Positions 51,342 to 57,658 of a stretch of DNA of 64,000 nt are shown one piece after another. This DNA is from a virus. The stretch lies in IMG/VR virus record IMGVR_UViG_3300034107_000273, positions 1 through 64,000 of that record; one strand, 5' to 3'. Position 1 is the first letter of the stretch; every line of letters begins with the position of its first letter. Below the pieces are notes generated by a model that saw only the letters and a list, made by a program, of their open reading frames with translations, ran no database searches and was not told the origin of the DNA. A program made the position numbers and the translations under genes.

Positions 51342-53423
51342 ATTAAGAAATTAACAAGGGTATTAATTGTTATATCTTTAATACTAACACCACTACTTTT
51401 AATCATAGACAAAGCTCATGCAGCAGAAGGCTTGACTGCTCAAGTCTATAATGTGCTGGGACAAAATGCTTCTCCTTACATACCCCAGGGAGCCTCTCCA
51501 GTAGTGACTACAAATGTACCCAATATTGACTTCCAGTGGGGTTCTGGCAGTGTCTTAGGTGGCCCTTCAGAGGATGTTATTGTACGATTTACTGGGTCAA
51601 TTAGAAGCGATTCTACTCAAGACATATCATTTTTAGCAACAGCAGATGACGGAACAAAACTGTATGTTGATGGCATACTTGTAGCAAGTGACTGGGTAGA
51701 CAAAGGTGGTGGAGGAACTACAACTGCCCCAATAGCCTTTACAGCAGGAGTCCCTAAAACAATAGAATTAATGTACTATGAAAATGGTGGTGGAGCAAAC
51801 GTATTTTTAAACTGGGATCAATCTGGATCAATGCAGATTATTCCAGCATCAGCATTTACTTCACAAGCAGCACCAGTAGTAAAAACAATAGGACCTCCAA
51901 GAAATTTAACTATAGCCAGTAGCGATACATCAACAGTGTTATCTTGGGAAGCACCAGACACTGGTAACACTCAACCAGAAAGATATGCAATAAGTTTTAA
52001 TTGTTCTGGATGCAATGGTTGGGGAATTGCAACTGGAAATGTTGGCGGACCAAATTCTTTAAACACAACAATAACAATTGATCATTCCTTGTTAGACGGC
52101 CTTCGTCCTGCAGGAACAGTATGGTCATTTCATATTAGATCAGATAACGACACATTTGCCCTTTACTCTGCAAATTCAAACGTTGTTACTGGGTCTACAT
52201 ATGTAGCACCAACACCAACACCTACGCCTACTCCTACACCAGAGCCAACGCCTACACCAGAAACAACAACTGTTACAACACCAACCCCAGAACCAGGACC
52301 AGTTACAGTAGAGCCAACTGGACCAACTGAGGCAGAAATTGCAGCACAAGTAGCAGCCCAGCTAGCTGCACAACAAGCGGAAGCAGCAAGAATACAGGCA
52401 GAGACAGCAGCACTGATTGCAGCACAAGCAGCAGCAGCCCAAGCAGAAGCAAATAGAATTGCTGCAGAAGAAGCAGCCAGAGAAGCAGCAAGAATTCAAG
52501 CAGAAGCGGAACTAAAAGAAAAGGCTGACCGTGAAGCAGCAGAGATTGAAGCAGCAAGAATTAAAGCAGAAATAGAAGCCAAAGAAGAAGCAGATCGTAT
52601 TGCAGCAGAAGTTAAAGCAGCAGAAGAAAAAGCAGAAGCAGAGGCTAAGGCAGAGGCTGATCGTATAGAAGCAGAGCGTATAGCGGAAGAAAAAAGAATT
52701 GCTGAAGAAGCAGAAGCAGAGGCAGAGCGTATAGCAGCAGAAGAAGAAGCCATTGCAGAAGCAGTTGCCAAGGCCGAAGCACTTGCAGAAGAAGAAAGAA
52801 TTGCTGCAGAAGAAGAGGCTAGAGCGCAAGCCGAAGAAGATGCCAAAGCGGAGGCAGAAAAGGCTGAGGCTGATAAAATAGCAGCAGAAGAAGCTGCTAA
52901 AAAAGCAGAAGAAGAAAGATTAGCAAAAATTGCTAAAGATGCCCAGGATGGAAAAGAACTATCTAAAGAAGAAGTTGCACTAGTCGTAACAGCATTAGTT
53001 GCTAACTTAAGTCCAGGTGAATCAATCTCAGCAGCAGAAGTACAATCTTCTGGAGTTTCATATTCAGATCTTCCACCACAAACACCAATTGAAATTAGAA
53101 CATCAGAGTCTGGTGAAGTTCTTGTTATTACCGCAGAAGTGGCAGCAAATGTTGAATTAGTTCAAGATCCAGGCGCATTGCTAGAAGCAGTATTTACAGA
53201 TCCAGGTGCAGCCATTGCTGCTCTTGGAAGTATTGGAGCAGATATGACTCCAGGAGAAAGAGAAGAAGCAACAGAGATGGTTGTTGCAACAGTTGTTGCT
53301 GCAGGTGCAGCAATTAATGCAGCAGCCGTTGCAGCAGGTGGAAGCACAGGAGGAGGAAATTCTGGTGGAGGTGGCGCATCAGGCTCCAATTCACCAGCTT
53401 CAAGAGGAGGTAGAAAATGGTAA
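51342..53423 (+). CDS. Exported PA14-like and coiled-coil protein, apparent ATT start codon
   Basis: 693 residues if read from ATT 51342. That start follows AAGGAG by 6 bases and is preceded in frame by a stop at 51321; no ATG, GTG or TTG occurs before TTG 51432. Reading from ATT gives a complete signal peptide (KKLTRVLIVISLILTPLLLI, cleavage after KAHA), which TTG 51432 would remove. Residues ~40-160 match the PA14 sugar-binding fold (DISFLATADDGTKLYVDG, KTIELMYYENGGGANVFLNW). An FN3-like domain, a Pro-Thr linker and a ~240-residue Ala/Glu coiled coil of TolA type follow. The C-terminus is Gly-rich. Likely on the cell surface or in the wall. Confidence 0.8.
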   Translation: MKKLTRVLIVISLILTPLLLIIDKAHAAEGLTAQVYNVLGQNASPYIPQGASPVVTTNVPNIDFQWGSGSVLGGPSEDVIVRFTGSIRSDSTQDISFLATADDGTKLYVDGILVASDWVDKGGGGTTTAPIAFTAGVPKTIELMYYENGGGANVFLNWDQSGSMQIIPASAFTSQAAPVVKTIGPPRNLTIASSDTSTVLSWEAPDTGNTQPERYAISFNCSGCNGWGIATGNVGGPNSLNTTITIDHSLLDGLRPAGTVWSFHIRSDNDTFALYSANSNVVTGSTYVAPTPTPTPTPTPEPTPTPETTTVTTPTPEPGPVTVEPTGPTEAEIAAQVAAQLAAQQAEAARIQAETAALIAAQAAAAQAEANRIAAEEAAREAARIQAEAELKEKADREAAEIEAARIKAEIEAKEEADRIAAEVKAAEEKAEAEAKAEADRIEAERIAEEKRIAEEAEAEAERIAAEEEAIAEAVAKAEALAEEERIAAEEEARAQAEEDAKAEAEKAEADKIAAEEAAKKAEEERLAKIAKDAQDGKELSKEEVALVVTALVANLSPGESISAAEVQSSGVSYSDLPPQTPIEIRTSESGEVLVITAEVAANVELVQDPGALLEAVFTDPGAAIAALGSIGADMTPGEREEATEMVVATVVAAGAAINAAAVAAGGSTGGGNSGGGGASGSNSPASRGGRKW

Positions 53424-53599
53424 GAATAGTAAAAAATATAATCAAAGACCTAATTGATCAGGCATGGACCCTTCTTGGAATGTTTATAGCCTGGGTGGTT
53501 TTAGATGGAAGTGCAAAAACAGTAGTTGGATATGGAATTATAGCAACTACAACACTTTGGATTGTAACTAGTCCAATTAGAAATAGAGAGGAAGAATAA
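53417..53599 (+). CDS. Small membrane protein before the holin candidate
   Basis: 60 residues, overlapping the PA14 gene end by 7 bases, with GGAGG ahead of the start. A membrane segment (AWTLLGMFIAWVVLDG and a second GYGIIATTTLWIVT) suggests two short passes. It ends RNREEE. With the next gene it may form a holin/antiholin pair; unproven. Confidence 0.65.
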   Translation: MVRIVKNIIKDLIDQAWTLLGMFIAWVVLDGSAKTVVGYGIIATTTLWIVTSPIRNREEE

Positions 53600-53601
53600 A
53601 A

Positions 53602-53886
53602 ATGGCAACTAAAAAAATAGTGGAACCACCAAAGAAAGAGCACCCACAAAAAGCAATAACAAATATCTTAATGAGAATTCTTGCGGTATTTGCAGCATCA
53701 GGACTATCAGTCCTAGGAGCAGGAGCAGTAGTAGGAATTGATACTATGCAGGCAGTATTCTTAGCAGGACTATTAGGCGTAGCAACAGTCATAGAAAGAC
53801 TGGCTAGGGCTTTTTTGGACGATGGAAAACTCACATTGGCAGAGATCAATGATGCGTTTAAGACGGTAGACAAAAAGGCTAATTAG
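53602..53886 (+). CDS. Holin-like membrane protein
   Basis: 94 residues: polar N-terminus, two membrane segments (ILAVFAASGLSVLGAGAVVG and MQAVFLAGLLGVATVIERL, each about 20 residues) and a charged C-terminus (AEINDAFKTVDKK). The layout is that of r1t-type holins, which make the membrane holes that release the endolysin. The CHAP endolysin is 3 kb downstream, so the pairing is plausible, not certain. Confidence 0.65.
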   Translation: MATKKIVEPPKKEHPQKAITNILMRILAVFAASGLSVLGAGAVVGIDTMQAVFLAGLLGVATVIERLARAFLDDGKLTLAEINDAFKTVDKKAN

Positions 53887-53902
53887 TCATTATTGACGGT
53901 AG

Positions 53903-53932
53903 TTGACAGCCCTCTCTGGGCAATGGTATACT
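53903..53932 (+). promoter_or_regulatory. Canonical -35/-10 promoter before the HslV-like gene
   Basis: TTGACA (53903-53908) and TATACT (53927-53932, preceded by TGG) with an 18-base spacer: the best full sigma-70-type promoter in the window. Transcription would begin near 53940. Confidence 0.75.
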
Positions 53933-53958
53933 TGAGTATAACCTATCTGGAGAGGGCT
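53908..53958 (+). promoter_or_regulatory. Long-loop stem overlapping promoter and ribosome-binding site
   Basis: AGCCCTCTC (53908-53916) pairs perfectly with GAGAGGGCT (53950-53958). The 5-prime arm begins inside the -35 region; the 3-prime arm contains the GGAGAGG ribosome-binding site of the next gene. Only read-through RNA from upstream includes both arms. Confidence 0.6.
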
Positions 53959-53963
53959 TTGTC

Positions 53964-54482
53964 ATGACCTGCATTGCTGGAATAATGAAAGAAGGCAAAG
54001 TATATCTTGCTGGAGAACGAGGAGCCTCTGAAGGCACCTACATAGTACCTATTGACAAACCAAAAATATGGAAATCTGGTCCTTATGTCTTTGGATTTGC
54101 TGGAACCTTTGATGGTCAAATTATTCAATATAACTTTATTCCACCTGCCTTAGAGGGTAATGTTGATAAATTTATGCATGGTAAGTTTTTAAAATCACTT
54201 AAAGCATTTTATAGTGAATGGGATATTGGTGGTAAAGATAGCGAGTTATCATTATTAATTGGAGTAAAAGGAAAGCTCTATGAGCATGATGCAGATGGAC
54301 TAACTCTGATGTCCTATGACAGAGATTATTGTGCAATAGGTTCAGGTGCAGATTTTGCTATGGGATCACTTTTTGCCACACAAACACATAAAGATCCAAA
54401 ACGTCGCCTTACATTAGCATTAAATGCAGCAGTTGCCTTTAGCACTTCTTGTATTGGCCCAGTTGACATAATTCAAGGTTAG
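53964..54482 (+). CDS. HslV/proteasome-like N-terminal-nucleophile hydrolase
   Basis: 172 residues. Begins MTCIAGIMKEGKVYLAGERG, so removal of Met would expose Thr (T2) as the nucleophile, as in HslV and proteasome beta subunits. Other family landmarks are KPKIW then FGFAG, YCAIGSGADFAMGSLFA and the C-terminal ALNAAVAFSTSCIGPVDII. No ATPase partner (HslU or ARC) is in the window. Possibly a phage protease acting on host or virion proteins, or a relative with another activity. Ribosome-binding site GGAGAGG, 8 bases ahead. Confidence 0.8.
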   Translation: MTCIAGIMKEGKVYLAGERGASEGTYIVPIDKPKIWKSGPYVFGFAGTFDGQIIQYNFIPPALEGNVDKFMHGKFLKSLKAFYSEWDIGGKDSELSLLIGVKGKLYEHDADGLTLMSYDRDYCAIGSGADFAMGSLFATQTHKDPKRRLTLALNAAVAFSTSCIGPVDIIQG

Positions 54483-54485
54483 GGG

Positions 54486-54491
54486 TATACT
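54486..54491 (+). promoter_or_regulatory. -10 element, leaderless configuration
   Basis: TATACT preceded by GGG, with ATG 54498 six bases later and no Shine-Dalgarno. Directly after the stop of the HslV-like gene. Confidence 0.55.
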
Positions 54492-54497
54492 TATATT

Positions 54498-54716
54498 ATG
54501 GATGAAGAATTTCAAGAAATATTAAAAAATATTCAAGATTCAGAATCAGACTATAAAGAGTTTGAAATATGGATTAAAAATGGGATTGAACGTGGATGGA
54601 TAACAGAACCATTTTGTAATACACATGATGGAGATCCATACATGAGTGAAGAAGAGTTAGAAGAGTGGGACCAAGGTGGCGACCCATGTCAGGTAGTAAT
54701 TAGAATAAAGCTATAG
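54498..54716 (+). CDS. Small acidic hypothetical protein
   Basis: 72 residues, strongly acidic, with EFQEILKNIQDSESDYKEFE and SEEELEEWDQGGDP. It ends in a strand (CQVVIRIKL). Own leaderless-type promoter. Acidic phage proteins of this size can act as DNA mimics or inhibitors, but there is no direct sign of that. Confidence 0.65.
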   Translation: MDEEFQEILKNIQDSESDYKEFEIWIKNGIERGWITEPFCNTHDGDPYMSEEELEEWDQGGDPCQVVIRIKL

Positions 54717-54718
54717 TC

Positions 54719-54727
54719 TGATATAAT
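54719..54727 (+). promoter_or_regulatory. Extended -10 promoter for hsp20
   Basis: TGA followed by TATAAT at 54722-54727. Start near 54734 gives a leader of about 50 bases made almost entirely of two hairpins. Confidence 0.65.
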
Positions 54728-54731
54728 ATAT

Positions 54732-54782
54732 ATGTACTGCCTGCGGGGGTACATTAACTTATTCGCTTGAAAGGGGAATAAA
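54732..54782 (+). promoter_or_regulatory. ROSE-like RNA thermometer in the hsp20 leader
   Basis: First hairpin: ATGTAC (54732-54737) with GTACAT (54749-54754). Second hairpin: TTATTC (54759-54764) with GAATAA (54776-54781), continuing through a G/G mismatch (54765 and 54775) to CTT (54766-54768) with AGG (54772-54774) and a GAA loop. The second stem buries the AGGGG ribosome-binding site. The opposing strand reads UCGCU, which fits the U(U/C)GCU consensus of ROSE thermometers, including the G opposite G. Found directly before a small heat-shock gene. Confidence 0.65.
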
Positions 54783-55205
54783 ATGGTAAGTGTAATAAAA
54801 CATCCAATGGATCTATTAAATGATCCTTTTTTTATTGGCTTCAACAGAGAGTTGAATCGCCTAAATAGTGCACATAAAACAAACTCACAATCATATCCTC
54901 CATATGATCTTCTTAAACTAGATGAAGATACATATAAGATCTCATTGGCTATTGCTGGATTTTCTAGGGAAGATATTGATGTCTCCGTAGATAATAGAAC
55001 TCTTATTATCAAGGGTGAGATTGTAGAAGTAATAGATGCAGAGGTAGTTCATAAAGGTATCGCAGGAAGAAAGTTCGTAAGATCTTTTGCTCTTGGAGAA
55101 TATATGGAAGTAAGCTCTGCAGAACTAAGGGATGGCATGCTACATATTAACGTAGTCCGCACTGTCCCTGAAGAAAAGAAACCTAAGACAATTAAGATAA
55201 AGTAA
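54783..55205 (+). CDS. Small heat-shock protein (Hsp20/IbpA type)
   Basis: 140 residues. ATP-independent holdase. The alpha-crystallin core runs from YDLLKLDEDTYKISLAIAGF through DIDVSVDNRTLIIKGE and GIAGRKFVRSFALGE to ELRDGMLHINVVR, with the G-x-L-like turn GML. A short N-terminal arm (PFFIGFNRELNRL) and the basic ending KPKTIKIK contain the I-x-I motif (IKI). Phage copies occur in cyanophages and others and may protect capsid or tail proteins. Translation is likely heat-controlled by the leader hairpin. Confidence 0.92.
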   Translation: MVSVIKHPMDLLNDPFFIGFNRELNRLNSAHKTNSQSYPPYDLLKLDEDTYKISLAIAGFSREDIDVSVDNRTLIIKGEIVEVIDAEVVHKGIAGRKFVRSFALGEYMEVSSAELRDGMLHINVVRTVPEEKKPKTIKIK

Positions 55206-55300
55206 TTAAAACACCTGAGCATGTGTATAAACTGCTCAATATTCACTTGGATTTAATCATAAGTTTACCAATTATAACAAAAGTATATAGTTTTACACTA

Positions 55301-55306
55301 TATACT
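55301..55306 (+). promoter_or_regulatory. -10 element, leaderless configuration, for pstS
   Basis: TATACT with ATG 55313 six bases later and no Shine-Dalgarno. A weak TGAGCA/TGCTCA stem (near 55217-55240) precedes it. Confidence 0.55.
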
Positions 55307-55312
55307 ATAAGT

Positions 55313-56356
55313 ATGAAATTTAAATTCATTACTTTACCAGTAGCATTAGCCATTTTTGCTAATGCTTTTTTTATTACTACTTCACATGCTGATAACCTAC
55401 AAGGTGCTGGATCCACATTTGCTGCTAACTTTATAGACAGATGTAGGGTTGAATTTATTAAATCAACAGGAGATTCTGTTGTATATGGAGCATCTGGATC
55501 GGGTGCTGGTAAAAATATGTTTTCAAATGGTGTAACAGATTTTGCTATGTCAGATGTTCCTTATTCTGGATCAGAACTAAAACCATCAAAAGAATTTACA
55601 TATGTTCCATTAGTCGCAGGACCAATTGGAATTATATACAATCTTGATGGATATAAAATTACTATTAAGATGAGTAAGGATACTCTTGCTAAAGTTTTTG
55701 CGGGACAAATAACAATGTGGAATGATCCACAGATATTAAAAGAAAATATGATAGGAACAAGACTGCCAAAGATACCATCAACAAAGATCAGAGTTGTTTA
55801 CCGTATTGATGGATCTGGAACTTCAGAAGTATTTACGTCATACCTTAACGCAATTGCTCCAAATATATGGACAAAGCCAGGTAATAAAAATTTTATATCT
55901 GCATTTCCTGGTGATATATCTAAGCAATATATGAATAGTGCTTCTGGTTCACATGGCATTGCAATGGTACAGAGTACTACAAATGGATCTATTGGATACA
56001 ACGAGATATCTTATGCAAGAGGACTTAAAACTATTTCTGTTGAGAATGAATCTGGAAGGTTTATGCAACCAACAGTTAGTGCAGCATCTGTATTTCTTGG
56101 AGATTTTGTTCCAGATAAAAGTGGGGCAGTTAAAATAAATTATAAAAATCCTAATAAACTATCCTATAACATATCTACATTCACCTACGGTATAGCATAC
56201 AAAGAAAAGAACTCAAAGAATGATTCTGTAAAGAAGTTCTTTAATTTTATGTTGGATACATGCGGTAAAAAAGCAGAAGATCTTGGATACTCACCAATAA
56301 GAGGAGCTATGCTTAAGTTTGCAAAGTCAAAGGTAGCAGAAGTAAGTTCAAAGTAG
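55313..56356 (+). CDS. pstS: Phosphate ABC transporter substrate-binding protein (auxiliary metabolic gene)
   Basis: 347 residues from ATG 55313. Starting there gives a clean signal peptide (FKFITLPVALAIFANAFFIT, cleavage after SHA); a GTG at 55223 would put ~30 extra residues in front. Family landmarks are LQGAGSTFAANFIDRC, VYGASGSGAGKNMF, DFAMSDVP, PLVAGPIGIIYNL and VYRIDGSGTSEVF, with the Ser/Asp/Arg residues that hold phosphate. It binds phosphate outside the cell for uptake. Phages of nutrient-poor waters often carry pstS to keep phosphate flowing for DNA synthesis. No pst permease genes here, so it would work with the host transporter. Confidence 0.92.
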   Translation: MKFKFITLPVALAIFANAFFITTSHADNLQGAGSTFAANFIDRCRVEFIKSTGDSVVYGASGSGAGKNMFSNGVTDFAMSDVPYSGSELKPSKEFTYVPLVAGPIGIIYNLDGYKITIKMSKDTLAKVFAGQITMWNDPQILKENMIGTRLPKIPSTKIRVVYRIDGSGTSEVFTSYLNAIAPNIWTKPGNKNFISAFPGDISKQYMNSASGSHGIAMVQSTTNGSIGYNEISYARGLKTISVENESGRFMQPTVSAASVFLGDFVPDKSGAVKINYKNPNKLSYNISTFTYGIAYKEKNSKNDSVKKFFNFMLDTCGKKAEDLGYSPIRGAMLKFAKSKVAEVSSK

Positions 56357-56359
56357 TAG

Positions 56360-56365
56360 TACAAT
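56360..56365 (+). promoter_or_regulatory. Candidate -10 for the structured RNA
   Basis: TACAAT, 6-8 bases before the first base of the closing stem at 56374. No TGN extension and no good -35, so weak alone. Confidence 0.35.
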
Positions 56366-56371
56366 ATAAAT

Positions 56372-56459
56372 GTCCCCACACAGGACCTTAGTGATGGATT
56401 AGTTACCCATTGGATAGAGACCGTGGCGCAAGTCAGGTGAATTGCCTGTGTGGGGCTTT
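56372..56459 (+). ncRNA. Structured RNA of unknown class between pstS and the HNH gene
   Basis: A perfect 11-bp stem CCCCACACAGG/CCTGTGTGGGG (56374-56384 with 56445-56455) closes a 60-base interior. Inside, ACCT/AGGT (56385-56388 with 56435-56438) extends the stem and ATGG/CCAT (56394-56397 with 56407-56410) forms a small hairpin; GAC/GTC (56419-56421 with 56432-56434) may form another. The G+C-rich content stands out in this AT-rich region. The 3-prime arm is followed by CTTTAATATTT, a poor U-tract. No open frame covers it. It does not match a riboswitch or ribozyme core I know. Confidence 0.6.
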
Positions 56460-56468
56460 AATATTTGT

Positions 56469-56477
56469 TGATATAAT
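56469..56477 (+). promoter_or_regulatory. Extended -10 promoter, leaderless configuration, for the HNH gene
   Basis: TGA followed by TATAAT at 56472-56477, with ATG 56486 eight bases later and no Shine-Dalgarno. Confidence 0.6.
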
Positions 56478-56485
56478 TAAAGCCT

Positions 56486-56761
56486 ATGACTGACAAAGAG
56501 TTAGTGCATTATAATAAGCAGCAGTTTAAAAAAAGACTGTCAGAGATTAAAGAAGCGTCTGGCTGCACAGACTGTGGAGTTACCAATCCAATAGTATTAG
56601 ACTTTGATCATCTCAAAGATAAAAAATATAATATCTCAAGAATGATTCATGATGGATTTTCTTGGGCAGCTATTAAAAAAGAAATTGCAAAGTGTGAGGT
56701 AGTATGTGCAAACTGTCATAGAATAAGAACTCATTATCGTTTGACACACAAAGCCTCCTAA
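56486..56761 (+). CDS. HNH endonuclease
   Basis: 91 residues. Zinc-stabilised HNH fold: C27/C30 (CTDC), the D41-H42 pair in LDFDHLKDKK, and C74/C77/H78 (CANCH) with the final helix RIRTHYR. A free-standing HNH of this size can be a homing endonuclease or a nicking factor for packaging. It is next to a structured RNA and far from terminase, which favours a mobile gene. The single-gene unit has its own promoter on each side. Confidence 0.85.
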   Translation: MTDKELVHYNKQQFKKRLSEIKEASGCTDCGVTNPIVLDFDHLKDKKYNISRMIHDGFSWAAIKKEIAKCEVVCANCHRIRTHYRLTHKAS

Positions 56762-56770
56762 TGCTATAAT
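56762..56770 (+). promoter_or_regulatory. Extended -10 promoter for the endolysin operon
   Basis: TGC followed by TATAAT at 56765-56770. The next start, ATG 56796, has AGGAGGG. Confidence 0.65.
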
Positions 56771-56795
56771 AGATAGATACCTATAGGAGGGTAAT

Positions 56796-57440
56796 ATGTC
56801 AGTTAAAGGATCAGTAGAAGCAATCATTGAAATTGCTAAAAAAGAACTAGGAACTATTGAAGGACCAAAAGATAATGAAACAAAGTACGGTGCATGGATT
56901 AAGGTTAATTTTCAACCATGGTGTCAATCATTTGTTTCGTGGTGTGCATTTACAGCGGGAGTTAAATCATTCCCAAAGTCTGCTTCAACAGTAGCAGCAT
57001 CAGATCAGTTCAAGAAAGAAGGACGTTGGTCAGATGCACGTAATGATGACCCAATGCCAGGAGACTGGATCTATTTTGATTTTCCAGAAGATGGAGTAAA
57101 TCGTATTTCACATGTTGGTATTTGTATTAAAAATAATGGTGATGGAACTATTCAAGTTATTGAAGGAAACACTTCAGGAACTGCAAAGGGAGATCAGAGA
57201 AACGGCGGAATGTGCGTTGAGAAGACTCGTGGATACGTCAAGAACAATAAGAAGAAGTTAGTAAATGCTGTTGTTGGTTGGGGTCGTCCAGTATATACTG
57301 GTGAAGAGAATGCTCCACTGCTAAATAAGTTGGCAGCAACACCAGTTACGTCTACATCTCCAGATGCTGCTAAGAAAGATGCAAAGGCTGCTGCTAAGAA
57401 ATCTTCTGGTGGCGGAGGAAAAGGTAAGGTAGCACTATAA
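56796..57440 (+). CDS. CHAP-domain endolysin
   Basis: 214 residues. Cysteine amidase or peptidase that cuts peptidoglycan at lysis. CHAP residues are the nucleophile C43 in QPWCQSFVSWC, H106 in SHVGIC and the polar E123/N125 in VIEGNTSG; GDWIYFDF is the usual preceding strand. The last ~45 residues are Lys/Ala/Gly-rich (AAKKDAKAAAKKSSGGGG) and probably bind the wall by charge, in place of a folded binding domain. No signal peptide, so release depends on a holin. TAATG-coupled to the next gene. Confidence 0.88.
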   Translation: MSVKGSVEAIIEIAKKELGTIEGPKDNETKYGAWIKVNFQPWCQSFVSWCAFTAGVKSFPKSASTVAASDQFKKEGRWSDARNDDPMPGDWIYFDFPEDGVNRISHVGICIKNNGDGTIQVIEGNTSGTAKGDQRNGGMCVEKTRGYVKNNKKKLVNAVVGWGRPVYTGEENAPLLNKLAATPVTSTSPDAAKKDAKAAAKKSSGGGGKGKVAL

Positions 57441-57658
57441 TGGATTCTAGAAGAAAGTCATTACTAAAAACCATAAGCTGGCCCTTTGTACATTTTACTT
57501 TTGTTGCTGGAATAATTTATTCTTTGCTTAAGCATTTTACTGGGGAAGCAGAATGGGAATATGTTGGTCTATACGGACTAATGTACCTTACATTAGAAAT
57601 GACTTTCTTCTTTATTCATGAGCGAGTTTGGTCTAAATTTGGTAAAAAGGTAAAGTAA
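57440..57658 (+). CDS. DUF2061-type small membrane protein
   Basis: 72 residues. RKSLLKTISWPFVHFTFVAG and an LEMTFFFIHERVWSKFG ending match the DUF2061 pattern (R-S-x-x-K-x-I-S-W...HERVW). Two membrane segments. Downstream of the endolysin, so a lysis role (holin or spanin partner) is possible; the family has no known function. Confidence 0.75.
   Translation: MDSRRKSLLKTISWPFVHFTFVAGIIYSLLKHFTGEAEWEYVGLYGLMYLTLEMTFFFIHERVWSKFGKKVK

Noticed and set aside
56372-56761. OMEGA/HEARO-type guide RNA with an IscB-like nuclease
   Set aside because: The HNH protein is only 91 residues with no RuvC domain, and the RNA is about 85 bases, much shorter than HEARO-type RNAs.
57430-57445. TATAAT-like sequence at the endolysin stop and next start
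   Set aside because: It arises from the CACTATAATGG stop/start junction; the two genes are coupled and the ATG overlaps the motif, leaving no room for a transcription start.
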